A DNA stretch of 37,663 nt from Pseudomonas sp. GTDB lineage: Bacteria > Pseudomonadota > Gammaproteobacteria > Pseudomonadales > Pseudomonadaceae. Positions 23,834 through 33,786 of this stretch are shown here, piece by piece. A program made the position numbers and the translations under genes. The stretch spans positions 1 to 37,663 of the forward strand of contig JAUVYN010000029.1 in the NCBI GenBank assembly GCA_030603065.1, written 5' to 3'. The notes below the pieces were generated by a model. That model was given only the letters and a program-made list of their open reading frames with translations. It made no database searches and was not told the origin of the DNA. Each line of letters begins with the position of its first letter. Position 1 is the first letter of the stretch.

Positions 23834-25855
23834 TCAGCCGCTCCCAAACAGGTGCGGCGCGGCACGTCCCAGGCGTATTCGCAGTGCCCGGCTCAGAGAA
23901 GAAACATAGGAAACCGAAAGGTGGTTGTGGTCGCGATAGAAGAGGTATTCGCCGTAAGCCGTGTAACAGGTCCGGTCGTCACACAGGAAGTCGTTCATGT
24001 CGATCGAATGCATGTCGGGTATGCGTTCGAGCCAGCTTTCGACCGGATTGGTCGCTTCGAGCGCCTGCGCCCGCTCGATGGTGCAAGCGGTATCGTCATC
24101 GCTGTTAAGTGCCAGGCAGGTGGGCACGTCGAAGTCGTACCAGGGGTTGTCGCGAATGCCGATGATGGTAATGCCCATATTGGCCACAGCCCGCCACTGG
24201 CCTACGTACTCCATGGGGACGCTCTCGCCCCGGGGCCCGCTTCGCGTTGAATTGGTGATGATTGCATCGGGTTGCAGCCTGGCCAGTTCGTCGAGTGCAT
24301 TCCGGTTCCAGGCATGGCAGGAGGGGTTCGAATTCGGCATCGCGCCGAAGGGACAGCCGCTTTTGGTCATGTTGATGACCCGGACGCCGTGCTCACGGCC
24401 GATGGCATCCAGCGCGGGCAGCCACTGAGTGGCGTGAGACCCGCCGACCAGTACCACCGTAAGAGAGGCCTGGGTGTCCCCCAACTCACAGTGGATGGCA
24501 GCGTCTTCGTTGATGTCCTGATGGCAGCCGTCTTCGTAGACGGATGGCAGCATCGATTTCACCGCGCGCAGATCTTCCTCTGCAAGGTCCAGGTGAAATG
24601 CTTCGAAATCAAGATTTGCCAGGCGCGCCTGACGGTCTTCGCCCTCGGTCCAGAAGGCTGCCCGCTCCTGCTGGACTGCCGCTACGCTGGACTTGAAATT
24701 GAGCGAGGTGATCATCAGAGGCGCCAAAAAAGCCAGGCCAAGGGCGTAGGAGGTCAGCGGTTCTCGCCAGCGCAGCCCCTTGAGGGGCTTCTCGAACAGG
24801 TGATGGGTGGCATATGCCAGCCCGATGGAACACAGAATGATCAGCGACCCGGCCAGCGGGCCAGGCGTTACGACATTCGCGTGGTACTGGTAAAACACCA
24901 GTAACGGCCAATGCCACAGGTAAATGGTGAAGGAAACGTCACCCAGCGAAACCAGTGGTCTGGATGCGAGCAGGCGAGTTGCCGGCCCGGGGGAGCTACC
25001 GAGGCCTGCGGTAATCAGCAGCAGCGCCGCGCTAACGGGCACCAGAGCGATATGGCCTGGAAACGCGGTTCCCGGTGTCGCGAGAAGGCCGGTCAGAAAC
25101 AGCAGCGCGAGTCCTAGCAGCCCGCATCCGGCGCGTATGGTGCCGCCCAGGCGGATATAAGGTGAAGCGATCGCGAGCAGGCTGCCTGCCAGGAACTCCC
25201 AGGCTCTGGCGCCAGGATTGAAATAAGCCTGTGCCGGGTTGGACGCTGTTACCAGCAGGGAATAGACAAAGGATGCCATCCAAAGCCCGACAAGCAGGCC
25301 GAGCAGCGGCAGCAGTGTGCGCCAACGAAAGCTGAACCAGAGCCCCGCCATCAGCAGCAACGGCAGGAATGCGTAGAACTGCATCTGTATCGATAGTGCC
25401 CAGAACTGCTGGACCGCGCTGACTGGTTCGTCGCGAGCAAGATAGTCCGTTGCGGTATGGATCAGCCGGATGTTTTCAAGGTGCAGGGCGCTGTAAATGA
25501 CTTCCATGACCAGGTTCTCTACCAGCGGGCCGGGCGCGCGGAAGTAGCCATAGATCAGGGTAAGCAGCAAAATGAGATAGGCGGATGGAGCAACGCGGCG
25601 GATTATCTTGCCCCAGAACGCGAGGGGATCGAGGCGGCCATTACGCGCATGGGCTTTCAGAAGCAGGGCGGTCATGAGAAAGCCGGACATGACGAAGAAC
25701 ACATCGACGCCGCCGGAAACCCGGTGAATCCATATGTGGTAGATGGCAATCAGCAGGGCGCCGATGGCGCGGACGCCCTGGATGTCCGGCCGGTAAGGCC
25801 AGTCGCGATACTGTTGCAGAAGGTCGCTGCGAAGGTCGGATTGCGGGTGCTGCAT
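23834..25855 (-). CDS. OafA-type acyltransferase with C-terminal SGNH domain
   Basis: A 673-residue membrane O-acyltransferase. Residues 20-385 form the acyltransferase-3 domain of about ten membrane helices, with the conserved YRPDIQGVRAIGALLIAIYH (His40 proposed to be catalytic) and GGVDVFFVMSGFLMT. After a linker comes a periplasmic SGNH domain (about 460-660) with GGSHATQW (Ser473) and the Asp642-x-x-His645 pair in RDHNHLS. Such fusions acetylate extracytoplasmic glycans such as LPS O-antigen or peptidoglycan, the membrane part passing acyl groups to the SGNH part. The ribosome site is weak. Four paired Cys in the SGNH half suggest disulfides. No glycan cluster is adjacent, so the acceptor is unknown. 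Confidence 0.9.
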   Translation of the reverse strand: MQHPQSDLRSDLLQQYRDWPYRPDIQGVRAIGALLIAIYHIWIHRVSGGVDVFFVMSGFLMTALLLKAHARNGRLDPLAFWGKIIRRVAPSAYLILLLTLIYGYFRAPGPLVENLVMEVIYSALHLENIRLIHTATDYLARDEPVSAVQQFWALSIQMQFYAFLPLLLMAGLWFSFRWRTLLPLLGLLVGLWMASFVYSLLVTASNPAQAYFNPGARAWEFLAGSLLAIASPYIRLGGTIRAGCGLLGLALLFLTGLLATPGTAFPGHIALVPVSAALLLITAGLGSSPGPATRLLASRPLVSLGDVSFTIYLWHWPLLVFYQYHANVVTPGPLAGSLIILCSIGLAYATHHLFEKPLKGLRWREPLTSYALGLAFLAPLMITSLNFKSSVAAVQQERAAFWTEGEDRQARLANLDFEAFHLDLAEEDLRAVKSMLPSVYEDGCHQDINEDAAIHCELGDTQASLTVVLVGGSHATQWLPALDAIGREHGVRVINMTKSGCPFGAMPNSNPSCHAWNRNALDELARLQPDAIITNSTRSGPRGESVPMEYVGQWRAVANMGITIIGIRDNPWYDFDVPTCLALNSDDDTACTIERAQALEATNPVESWLERIPDMHSIDMNDFLCDDRTCYTAYGEYLFYRDHNHLSVSYVSSLSRALRIRLGRAAPHLFGSG

Positions 25856-26025
25856 ATTCGGAGTCCGGGCTGGCCGCGAGGGGCGGTACCCGATTCGACC
25901 CGCGATCCGCTCAAAAGTGCATTCTTAGATAATTCATGGGGTTGACGCTGTTAGTTCGGCCAGTACCTGAATTCCTTTGGTTATACGCTACACTTCTCGC
26001 CAGCCTATTCAAGGAGCCAGCCAGC

Positions 26026-27222
26026 TTGAAAGATTCCACCGAGATGTTCGATTTCGATCAGCCAATCGCGAGGGAAGGTACCTCCTCGGTGAAGTACGAC
26101 AGACGAGAGGCTGTCTTCGGCACTGCTGACGTACTGCCGTTATGGGTTGCCGATATGGACTTTGCGGCACCTCCAGCGGTGACCCAGGCGCTAATCGAGC
26201 GGGCATCGCACCCCGTGTACGGCTACAGCTTTTTTCCCGAGGGGCTTTACCGGGCGATGATCGACTGGTTCGGCCGACGTCACGGCTGGCACATCGAGCG
26301 GGACTGGGTGGTGATCGCTCCCGGTGTAGTCCCCTCGCTGCACGCTGCCTGCATGGCCTTCGCCGCGCCGGGGGAGGGCGTCATCATTCAGTCGCCCGTC
26401 TATCCCCCATTTTTCGCTGCTGCAAGCAAAACCGGTCGCAGGCTGTTGGAAAATCCTCTGTACGTGCGGGACGGCACGTATCGCATGGACCTTGATCACC
26501 TGCGAGCCTGCGCCAGGCAGGGGGCCAGGCTCCTGCTGCTTTGCTCGCCGCATAACCCGGTTGGCCGAGTCTGGACCGTCGAGGAGTTATCTGCAGTACT
26601 GGATATCGCCAGAGAGTTCGAGCTGGTAGTGTTCTCGGACGATATTCACTGTGATCTGGTGTTCAGCGGTCATCGTCACAGGATGCTGGCCGCGCTTGCC
26701 CAGCCGGGGGACCGTGTAGTAACCGCAGTGGCACCCAGCAAGACCTTTAACGTTCCCGGCATGGGGCTTTCGGCACTGGTCGCTGCGGATGCCACGGATC
26801 GTCGGGCGCTGCAGCTTGCATTCGACGCAATGCACATGGAACAGGCCAATCCATTCAGTCTGACGGCGTTCGAGGTCGCCTATCGCCAGGGTGAAGCCTG
26901 GCTCGATTCATTGCTTTGCTACCTCGAGGATAATGCGCGGATGGTCTGTGAGTTCATCGCAGAGCAGATTCCGCTGATACGAACCCGGATGCCTGAAGCG
27001 ACCTACCTGATGTGGCTGGATTGCAGCGCGCTGCAGATGAGTGATGCCCAACTCAAGACGTTTTTCATCAGGGAGGCCCGGCTGGGGCTCAACCCCGGAC
27101 TGAGCTTCGGACCGACCGGCAGCGGTTTCATGCGCCTGAACATCGGCACGCGGCGCGCGCTACTGCGCCAGGCGCTGGAACAGCTTGCCGAAGCCGTGAA
27201 CAGGCATGGCCAGAGTGGTTAG
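26026..27222 (+). CDS. PatB/MalY-type PLP C-S lyase (cystathionine beta-lyase family)
   Basis: A roughly 398-residue fold-type I PLP enzyme. The usual N terminus FDFDQPIAREGTSSVKYD and LPLWVADMDFAAPPAV identify the PatB/MalY family, which cleaves cystathionine or cysteine conjugates to release a thiol, pyruvate and ammonia. The PLP Lys is in APSKTFNVPGMG (Lys239 from the chosen start), with the cofactor Asp/His in FSDDIHCDL and SPHNPVGRVW earlier. TTG 26026 is chosen because AAGGAG lies at 26011-26016; ATG 26044 is an alternative that still keeps the domain whole. The frame back to 25936 is not family-like. It overlaps the convergent ABC exporter by 4 bases and faces away from the acyltransferase. 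Confidence 0.88.
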   Translation: MKDSTEMFDFDQPIAREGTSSVKYDRREAVFGTADVLPLWVADMDFAAPPAVTQALIERASHPVYGYSFFPEGLYRAMIDWFGRRHGWHIERDWVVIAPGVVPSLHAACMAFAAPGEGVIIQSPVYPPFFAAASKTGRRLLENPLYVRDGTYRMDLDHLRACARQGARLLLLCSPHNPVGRVWTVEELSAVLDIAREFELVVFSDDIHCDLVFSGHRHRMLAALAQPGDRVVTAVAPSKTFNVPGMGLSALVAADATDRRALQLAFDAMHMEQANPFSLTAFEVAYRQGEAWLDSLLCYLEDNARMVCEFIAEQIPLIRTRMPEATYLMWLDCSALQMSDAQLKTFFIREARLGLNPGLSFGPTGSGFMRLNIGTRRALLRQALEQLAEAVNRHGQSG

Positions 27223-29003
27223 ACCGCGCGCAGCGGGGCAGCCTCTCCGGCAACGAACTGGAGTTCGGCAAGCCGGGCGTATAGCGGGTTGTCGCGAATC
27301 AGTTCCGCATGGGTCCCGGTTGCCACTATCTGTCCCTGATCCATCACGGCGATACGGTGGGCGCTCTTGACCGTGGCCAGGCGATGCGCGATGAAGATGC
27401 AGGTGCGTCCGCTCATCAGGGCTGGCAGCGCTTCCTGAATGAGGTGCTCGCTTCGTGCGTCCAGCGCGCTGGTCGCTTCGTCGAGCAGAAGGACAGGTGC
27501 GTCGGACAACAGGGCGCGGGCAATCGCCAGGCGCTGTTTCTGGCCACCGGACAGCCCTATGCCACCATCGCCGAGATGGGTGTCGTAACCCTGCGGCAAG
27601 CCGCTGATGAACTCGTGCGCATGGGCTATGCGCGCTGCACGCTCGACGTCCGCCATGCTGGCATTCGCCCGCCCATAGCGAATATTGTCAGCGATACTAC
27701 CGAAGAACAGCGCTGGGTTCTGCCCGACCCAGGCGAAGCAGGCGCGCAGCTCGGTCGGGTCGAGCTGCCGTAGGTCGATGCCGTCCAGAGTGATCTGACC
27801 GGCGTCAACGTCGAAGAAACGCAGCAGCAGCTCCAGAAGGGTCGATTTTCCCGCGCCGGAGGGCCCGACCAGAGCGAGCGTTTCCCCTGCGCTGATCGCA
27901 AGATCCAGCGACTTCAGCACCGTCGCCTCCGGTCGGGTAGGGTAGGCGAAGTCAACCTTTCTGAACTCGATACGTGCCGGCGTACGTGCAGGCAGGTGCT
28001 GCAGGTTCTCCGGGGCACGGATCTCTCGCTCGGTATTGAGCAGTTCTACGATTCGCGCGCCGGCACCGGCTGCGCGCTGCAGTTCGCCTATCACTTCGCT
28101 CAGGGCGCCTGCCGAGACACCGACGATCAGGCTGTAGAAGACGAAGGCTGCCAGCTCACCTGCGGAGATGCGGCCCTCGATGACGTCCATTCCGCCTACC
28201 CAGAGCATTACCCCGATCGCGCCGAGCACCAGGGCGATGACGACTGCCGTCAGCCAGGCGCGTTGTCGTATCCGCCGTCTGGCAACGTCGAAGGCACTTT
28301 CTACCACCGCGCCAAAGCGCTCCCGATCCTGCTGCTGGTGATTGAAGGCCTGCACCGTTCTGATCTGACCCAGCACCTCGCCCACGTAGCTGCCCACATC
28401 GGCGACACGGTCCTGGCTCTGTCGTGACAGTACCCGGACCCGCCGGCCAAAGAAGATGATCGGCACGACAACCAGGGGAATGGCGAGCATCACGATGCTG
28501 GTCAGCTTCGGATTGGTGATGAACAGCAGGATGATGCCGCCGATCAGCATCAATGCGTTACGCAGTGCGATGGATACGGTCGAGCCGATGACCGTTTGCA
28601 AAACCGTGGTATCGGCGGTCAGCCGCGACTGGATCTCGAGCCCCCGGTTGGTTTCAAAAAAGCCTGGATGCAGGTCAAGCAGATGGTCGAAGACATCGCG
28701 GCGAACGTCTGCCACAACTCGTTCACCTATCCAGGAAACGAGATAGAAGCGAATGCAGGTACCCACCGCGAGGGCCATTACCAGCAGAAAGAATAGCCCT
28801 ACCGACTGATTGAGCAGAGTCTGCGAGCCGGTGGCAAACCCCTGGTCGATCAACAGGCGCAAACCCTGGCCAAGCGAGAGAGTGATGGCGGCGGTGAAGG
28901 CAAGGGCGGCAAGGGCGCCGGCAACGCGCCAGCGGTACGGCGAGATCAGCGTCAGGGCTAGCTGCAGAGCCCGGCGTGGCTGGGTTGAAACGTCGGCAGA
29001 CAT
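27219..29003 (-). CDS. ABC exporter half-transporter, MsbA-like
   Basis: A 594-residue protein fusing a six-helix type IV transmembrane domain (about residues 24-310) to an ATPase domain (about 345-585). The Walker A GPSGAGKST is at 380-388, the signature LSGGQ at 484-488 and Walker B VLLLDE at 504-509, followed by the D-loop SALD and the switch His in IFIAHRL. It would act as a homodimer in the inner membrane. The family includes lipid A flippase MsbA and multidrug exporters such as LmrA; here the gene is alone, without the lpxK neighbour usual for msbA, so a drug or lipid exporter is more likely than the essential MsbA. It is divergent from the sodium symporter gene. Confidence 0.92.
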   Translation of the reverse strand: MSADVSTQPRRALQLALTLISPYRWRVAGALAALAFTAAITLSLGQGLRLLIDQGFATGSQTLLNQSVGLFFLLVMALAVGTCIRFYLVSWIGERVVADVRRDVFDHLLDLHPGFFETNRGLEIQSRLTADTTVLQTVIGSTVSIALRNALMLIGGIILLFITNPKLTSIVMLAIPLVVVPIIFFGRRVRVLSRQSQDRVADVGSYVGEVLGQIRTVQAFNHQQQDRERFGAVVESAFDVARRRIRQRAWLTAVVIALVLGAIGVMLWVGGMDVIEGRISAGELAAFVFYSLIVGVSAGALSEVIGELQRAAGAGARIVELLNTEREIRAPENLQHLPARTPARIEFRKVDFAYPTRPEATVLKSLDLAISAGETLALVGPSGAGKSTLLELLLRFFDVDAGQITLDGIDLRQLDPTELRACFAWVGQNPALFFGSIADNIRYGRANASMADVERAARIAHAHEFISGLPQGYDTHLGDGGIGLSGGQKQRLAIARALLSDAPVLLLDEATSALDARSEHLIQEALPALMSGRTCIFIAHRLATVKSAHRIAVMDQGQIVATGTHAELIRDNPLYARLAELQFVAGEAAPLRAV

Positions 29004-29095
29004 GGCGGGTTTCCCGCTGAGTTTAACAGGGCCACTATGCTACTCTTATTCGCGGACCATCCCCATTCGATAATTCTTGCTGGAACAGGAATCTG

Positions 29096-30529
29096 ATGAG
29101 CTCAACTAAAATATGGACCCACAAGGGAACCTTCCTGCTAGCTGCCGTAGGTTCTGCGGTAGGACTCGGTAATCTTTGGCGGTTTCCCTACCTGGCCGGG
29201 GAAAACGGCGGCGGCGCCTTCATCCTGATCTATGCAGTCACCATCATGATGGTGGGAATACCGATCCTCATTGCCGAAACACTACTCGGACGTGCCGGTC
29301 GTCGTAGCCCGATCATGGGCATGAAGTACCTCACCGAGAGCCATGGCACCAGCAAGGGCTGGCGTGCGATCGGGTGGATGGGAGCTGCTGCGGCTTTCAT
29401 CATTCTCAGCTTCTATTCGGTCATCGCCGGCTGGGCGATTCACTACACAGGATTGCTTTTCTCCGGTTCGCTGGACGGTGCCAGTGCCGATGCCATTGGT
29501 GATTCCTTCGGCGATCTGCTGGCATCGCCTGGCCTGCTGCTGACCTATCACACGCTGTTCATCGCTGCCTCAGGACTGATCGTGGGATTGGGTATTCACA
29601 AGGGTATCGAGAGCGGCCTGCGGTGGATGATGCCGGCGCTGTTCCTGATTCTGCTCATCGTGCTGGGTTACGGGGTGATGGTCGGGGACGCTGGTGCGGC
29701 GCTGTCGTTCCTGTTTACCTTCAACTTCGATGACCTCAGCCTGGAGGGCTGGCTACAGGCAATGGGGCAGTCGTTCTTCACCCTGAGCCTCGGCATGGGC
29801 GCTATCATGGCCTATGGCGCTTACATGTCCAGCGAAACATCGCTGACCAAGACCGCCATTTCGATCGCGGTAGTCGACACTCTGATCGCTCTGATGGCCG
29901 GTGTGGCTATCTTTGCCCTGGTCTTCGGCAGCGGGATGGAAGCCGCTCAGGGCCCGGGTCTCATGTTCGTCACCCTGCCGATCGCCTTCGCCGAACTGCC
30001 CGGTGGTTCGATACTGGGCGGTGTGTTCTTCGTCCTGGTGATTGGTGCTGCTATTACCTCGTCGATCTCGCTGATCGAGCCTGTGGCGGCCTTCATCGTC
30101 GAACGTTTCGGACTGTCACGCCCGGTAGCGGTGGGACTCATGGTGTCGGCCTGCTGGCTGTTGGGTCTGGCGACGGTGTTCAGCTTCAATATCTGGGCTG
30201 AAGGAACGATCTCGCACCAGTTGTTCGGCCGCTCACCCTTCGACGTGCTGGAGTTCATCACCAATGTGCTGATGCCACTGGGCGGTCTGCTGATCGCACT
30301 GTTCGCTGGCTGGGCCCTGAGTCGTGAGGAAGTCGTAAAGGAGATGTCGACCCACGCCGGCTGGTTCGAAGTTTGGCAGTTCCTGGTCCGCTTCATTGCG
30401 CCGACCGCAGTGGCCTTCGTGTTTCTGCGCACCATGCCGCAGGTGGAAGGTTACGTTGCGCCGGCAATCGGAGCAGTCATCATTATCGGTGCCTTTACTG
30501 CTGGTAGAACCTTCATGGTTCGGCGCTGA
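29096..30529 (+). CDS. Neurotransmitter:sodium symporter (NSS) family transporter
   Basis: A 477-residue inner-membrane protein with about 12 hydrophobic helices, the LeuT fold. The N-terminal signature GTFLLAAVGSAVGLGNLWRF with PYLAGENGGGAF is the unwound TM1 that binds sodium and substrate. The TM6 region (FFTLSLGMGAIMAYGAYMS) and the TM8 region (SSISLIEPVAAFIVERF) match bacterial NSS members. These usually import amino acids with sodium. An AGGAA site lies 5-6 bases before ATG 29096. It is a single gene closed by an intrinsic terminator. The specific substrate is not readable from sequence. Confidence 0.92.
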   Translation: MSSTKIWTHKGTFLLAAVGSAVGLGNLWRFPYLAGENGGGAFILIYAVTIMMVGIPILIAETLLGRAGRRSPIMGMKYLTESHGTSKGWRAIGWMGAAAAFIILSFYSVIAGWAIHYTGLLFSGSLDGASADAIGDSFGDLLASPGLLLTYHTLFIAASGLIVGLGIHKGIESGLRWMMPALFLILLIVLGYGVMVGDAGAALSFLFTFNFDDLSLEGWLQAMGQSFFTLSLGMGAIMAYGAYMSSETSLTKTAISIAVVDTLIALMAGVAIFALVFGSGMEAAQGPGLMFVTLPIAFAELPGGSILGGVFFVLVIGAAITSSISLIEPVAAFIVERFGLSRPVAVGLMVSACWLLGLATVFSFNIWAEGTISHQLFGRSPFDVLEFITNVLMPLGGLLIALFAGWALSREEVVKEMSTHAGWFEVWQFLVRFIAPTAVAFVFLRTMPQVEGYVAPAIGAVIIIGAFTAGRTFMVRR

Positions 30530-30545
30530 AGCGAAGGCATTCCAG

Positions 30546-30572
30546 AAAGCGGGCTTCGGCCCGCTTTTTTTT
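30546..30572 (+). terminator. Intrinsic terminator of the NSS gene
   Basis: AAAGCGGGC (30546-30554), tetraloop TTCG (30555-30558), GCCCGCTTT (30559-30567), then a further T-run. The 9-bp stem with the very stable TTCG loop and at least eight Ts is a textbook rho-independent terminator. Confidence 0.95.
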
Positions 30573-30673
30573 GTGCGACTGCATCTCTGGAGGGGCTGAG
30601 TGTTCGCCAGCCGACAGCTGCGCAACAGTCTGTTGTCCGTTTTTTTTGCCGATTTCTGTCATCATGCCCGGGA

Positions 30674-30691
30674 GGCCGCTGCTCGGCGGCC
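30674..30691 (+). promoter_or_regulatory. GC-rich hairpin in the leader of the MFS gene
   Basis: GGCCGC (30674-30679) and GCGGCC (30686-30691) form a perfect 6-bp stem with loop TGCTCG, 25 bases upstream of the efflux gene start. It could be a leader structure affecting expression, or a chance GC-rich palindrome. Confidence 0.25.
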
Positions 30692-30716
30692 AAGGCAGCT
30701 TAGCGCGGAACCCTTC

Positions 30717-31916
30717 ATGCCTCTCAAACTCCTGCTCATCCTCGGCGGTGTAACGGCTTTTGGCCCACTAGCGATCGACATGTATCTGCCTGCCTTTCCG
30801 GCGATGGCAGAGGCACTGGGCGCCCAGCCGAGCCAGATACAGCTGAGTCTGTCGGTGTATTTTCTGGGCCTGGCGATGGGGCAGGTCTTTTATGGGCCGG
30901 TCGCGGATCTGATCGGCAGGCGCAAGCCGCTGTTGTTCGGGATCGTGCTGTTCTGTCTGGCCTCGCTGGCCTGTGCCTTTGCGCCCAGCTTCGAATGGCT
31001 GCTGGTCGCGCGCTTTGCGCAGGCGCTCGGCGGCTGCGCCGGAATCGTGGTCAACCGCGCAGTGGTGCGGGATCTTTGTACGCCCATCGAGGCGGCCAAG
31101 GCTTTTTCCCATCTGATGCTTATCATGGGCGTTGCGCCCATTCTGGCGCCGCTGCTGGGCGGTGTGCTGTTGAGCGCTGTTGGCTGGAGTGCAATCTTTC
31201 TCTTCCTGGCGCTGTTCTCGGGAATCTACGTGCTCGCGGTATATTTCGGTTTGCCGGAAACCATTCCCGCCGATGCGCCACGCCTGCCGCTGTCGAACGC
31301 GTTCGGCAGTTACATGCTCCTTTTGCGCGAGCCGGTTTTCATGTTTCACGCCCTCACCGGCGGTGTGGCCATGGCGGGTATGTTTGCCTACATCGCCGGG
31401 GTGCCCTTTGTGGTGATGCAGCTTTACGACATTCCGCCGGAACGCTTCGGCTGGTTCTTTGGAGCAAATGCGGCGGGTTTCATCTTGTTCGCGCAGTTCA
31501 ATGCATTCATGCTCAGGCGTCACTCGCCGCTACAGATGCTGCGTCGCACCACTGCGTGCTACGCGGTGTTTACCGCGCTGTTGCTGGTTGTAGCACTCTG
31601 GCAGCCGGCGAGTATCTGGCCGATGGTGGTACCAATGTTCGGCAGTGTGGCGATTATCGCGCTGGTGCTGCCCAACTCGTCCGCCTCGGCAATGGCTGGC
31701 TACGGACACAAGGCGGGTGTGGCCTCGGCATTGATGGGCACGCTGCAGTCGGCGATCGCCGGCATCACCTCGGCGATGGTCGGTCTGCTCCACGATGGTA
31801 GCGCGGTGCCCATGGCGGCGATCATGGCTGGATGCGGGCTCGTGACCGTGCTGATGGCCTGGGCGGCACGCCGAGCCACTGCGACCGCTCAGGCTGCCGC
31901 AAAACAAGCAGGCTAG
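30717..31916 (+). CDS. Bcr/CflA family MFS drug efflux protein
   Basis: A 399-residue inner-membrane protein with about 12 helices, of the drug:H+ antiporter-1 group. Diagnostic stretches are the TM1 motif TAFGPLAIDMYLPAFPAMA, the loop motif A GPVADLIGRRKPLLFG between TM2 and TM3, and RFAQALGGCAGIVVNRAVVRD in TM4. Bcr and CflA export bicyclomycin, chloramphenicol and related compounds. ATG 30717 gives the family-typical start right before TM1; the frame reaches back to 30600 but that part is not membrane-like. GGAA lies 7 bases upstream, a modest ribosome site. It converges on the selB gene with 10 bases between stops. Confidence 0.92.
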   Translation: MPLKLLLILGGVTAFGPLAIDMYLPAFPAMAEALGAQPSQIQLSLSVYFLGLAMGQVFYGPVADLIGRRKPLLFGIVLFCLASLACAFAPSFEWLLVARFAQALGGCAGIVVNRAVVRDLCTPIEAAKAFSHLMLIMGVAPILAPLLGGVLLSAVGWSAIFLFLALFSGIYVLAVYFGLPETIPADAPRLPLSNAFGSYMLLLREPVFMFHALTGGVAMAGMFAYIAGVPFVVMQLYDIPPERFGWFFGANAAGFILFAQFNAFMLRRHSPLQMLRRTTACYAVFTALLLVVALWQPASIWPMVVPMFGSVAIIALVLPNSSASAMAGYGHKAGVASALMGTLQSAIAGITSAMVGLLHDGSAVPMAAIMAGCGLVTVLMAWAARRATATAQAAAKQAG

Positions 31917-31926
31917 CGCAACGTTC

Positions 31927-33786
31927 CTAGAGCGCCAGACGGCGGTCACCAGCCACTCGCCGGGTCAGTCCGGCGCGGTCCATGCACTCCAGAATGGCGA
32001 CGCTGTGGTTGCGGCCGACGCCGCTCAGGTCGCGGAACTCGGCTGTGGTAAACCCCGTTTCGGGATTGGCTGCGGTCAGCTGGCGAGCCAGGTCGGCCAG
32101 ACGCTCCAGGGTATCCGGTTTGAGATAACGGTTGCGCGCTACGCGCACCAGCATCGCGATGGCGCTCAATTGCTCCAGTTCTTCGAGCAGCGGTTCGCGC
32201 TCCAGACCAAGGCGCTGCATGATGTCGCCGAGCACTGGGGGGCGCGGTTCCGCCGCGTTGAAGTCAGGCTCTAGCCGTGCCAGCCAACGCAGCCGTTCCG
32301 GGTCAGGTTTCGGCTGAAAATCGGGCAGAGCGAAGCGTGCTCCGCGCTGCGTCAGCGCCTTCTCGTCCAGGCATTGGCGCAGGGCGCAGCGCAAGAGCCC
32401 GCTGGCTAAGCTCAGTCCCACCTCCCGCGCGAGTCGGCCCAACTCGATGCCACGCCAGCCAGGCTCGCGCTGGTGATACTGCGATGTCGTTTCGACCAGC
32501 TTCACGCAGACGCCGGCTATCCTGGATCTCGGACAGACCAGCAGTCCGCTGCGAATCAGGGGGTCGGTGCTCTCCAGCCGCACCAGAGCGTCATCCAGCG
32601 CCTGCCGGGTGAACTGGGTGCTGCGTTGAAACCACTGCAGGTCGAGCATCTCTGGGAGCTCGGCAATCAGCCGGCGAAGCTGCTGCTCGGGTGTCGATTC
32701 GCTCAGCGCATCCAGTGTCAGCCTGCGGATCGGCAGATGCCGGCCCTTGTCCGGAGCGAAGGGATCGAGCACGCGGCCGCCTGCCAGCAACCTCTGTCCG
32801 GCCGGGTCACGCAGGACCAGCCGGTCGCCGCTTCGGCAGACCAGCGGCTCGCTCAATACCGCCTGGAACCGCCGGCTATCTGCGCTGAACAGCGGCACCA
32901 GTCGTGCGTTGACGACCGCGCCGTTGACATGAACCTGCAACTGACGGGGCAGACCCCCACAGATCGGCTCCAGCTCGATATCCATACGGCGGGTAGTAGC
33001 GAATACCGTCGGCTCCAGTAGCTGTGCTCCGCGTTCGATACGAGCGGGAAGCTCGCCCACCAGGTTCAGCGCACAGCGCTGGCCGGCGCTCGCCTGATCC
33101 ACCGCCGCGCCGTGTATCTGCAACCCGCGAACGCGCACTCTGGCACCGCAATCGGACAGGACCAACTGGTCACCGGTTCGTATATGGCCCTGCGTGAGGG
33201 TACCGGTGATTACCTGGCCGATGCCTGGCACAGCGAAGTGTCGGTCGATCAGCAGCCGTGTGCACAGGGGATCAGCGGCGGCGCGGCCCGGCGGTAGGCG
33301 CTCCAGCTCGGCATGCAGCGCGGGCAGGCCCGCGCCGGTCAGGCTGTCGACCACGCAAACCGGCGCAGCTGCCAGCTTGAGCTCAGCTGCGTGCCGCTGC
33401 ACGGCAGCAGTGACCTCCGCGATCCGCTGCGGCGTTGCCCGACTGCATTTGGTCAGCACGACCAGTGCCAGAGGAAGCCGCAAAAGACTGATCAGTTGCA
33501 GGTGCTCCAGCGTCTGCGGCATCACGCCGTCGTCTGCGGCAACTACCAGCATGACCGCATCCACGGCGCCAACCCCGGCGACCAGCGTACGCATGAAACG
33601 GGCATGCCCGGGCACATCCACCAGGTCGAGGGTGCGGCCGCCGGACAAGTGCAGCCAGGCGTACCCCAGCTCGATGCTCATCCCGCGGCGACGCTCTTCT
33701 TGGGTGCGGTCGGTCTCCTGACCGGTGAGCGCGCGGACCAATGAAGTCTTGCCGTGATCCACGTGTCCTGCGGTGGCGATGATCAT
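31927..33786 (-). CDS. selB: Selenocysteine-specific elongation factor SelB
   Basis: A 619-residue GTPase that carries Sec-tRNA to ribosomes at UGA codons marked by a SECIS hairpin. N-terminal EF-Tu-like domains: G1 AGHVDHGKTS (residues 6-15), G2 region RGMSIELGYAW, G3 DVPGH, G4 VLTKCS (a variant of NKxD), then beta-barrel domains 2-4 (about 170-330). The C-terminal half has the winged-helix repeats that bind SECIS RNA (for example QWFQRSTQFTRQALDDAL and the last, GVGRNHSVAILECMDRAGLT). Its start overlaps the selA stop by 4 bases (33783-33786), so SelA and SelB are translated together. Last gene of the minus-strand selenocysteine operon. Confidence 0.97.
   Translation of the reverse strand: MIIATAGHVDHGKTSLVRALTGQETDRTQEERRRGMSIELGYAWLHLSGGRTLDLVDVPGHARFMRTLVAGVGAVDAVMLVVAADDGVMPQTLEHLQLISLLRLPLALVVLTKCSRATPQRIAEVTAAVQRHAAELKLAAAPVCVVDSLTGAGLPALHAELERLPPGRAAADPLCTRLLIDRHFAVPGIGQVITGTLTQGHIRTGDQLVLSDCGARVRVRGLQIHGAAVDQASAGQRCALNLVGELPARIERGAQLLEPTVFATTRRMDIELEPICGGLPRQLQVHVNGAVVNARLVPLFSADSRRFQAVLSEPLVCRSGDRLVLRDPAGQRLLAGGRVLDPFAPDKGRHLPIRRLTLDALSESTPEQQLRRLIAELPEMLDLQWFQRSTQFTRQALDDALVRLESTDPLIRSGLLVCPRSRIAGVCVKLVETTSQYHQREPGWRGIELGRLAREVGLSLASGLLRCALRQCLDEKALTQRGARFALPDFQPKPDPERLRWLARLEPDFNAAEPRPPVLGDIMQRLGLEREPLLEELEQLSAIAMLVRVARNRYLKPDTLERLADLARQLTAANPETGFTTAEFRDLSGVGRNHSVAILECMDRAGLTRRVAGDRRLAL

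Noticed and set aside
30768-31523. A 251-residue minus-strand frame opposite the Bcr/CflA gene
   Set aside because: His/Gln/Arg-rich antisense shadow of a membrane protein, with no known motif.
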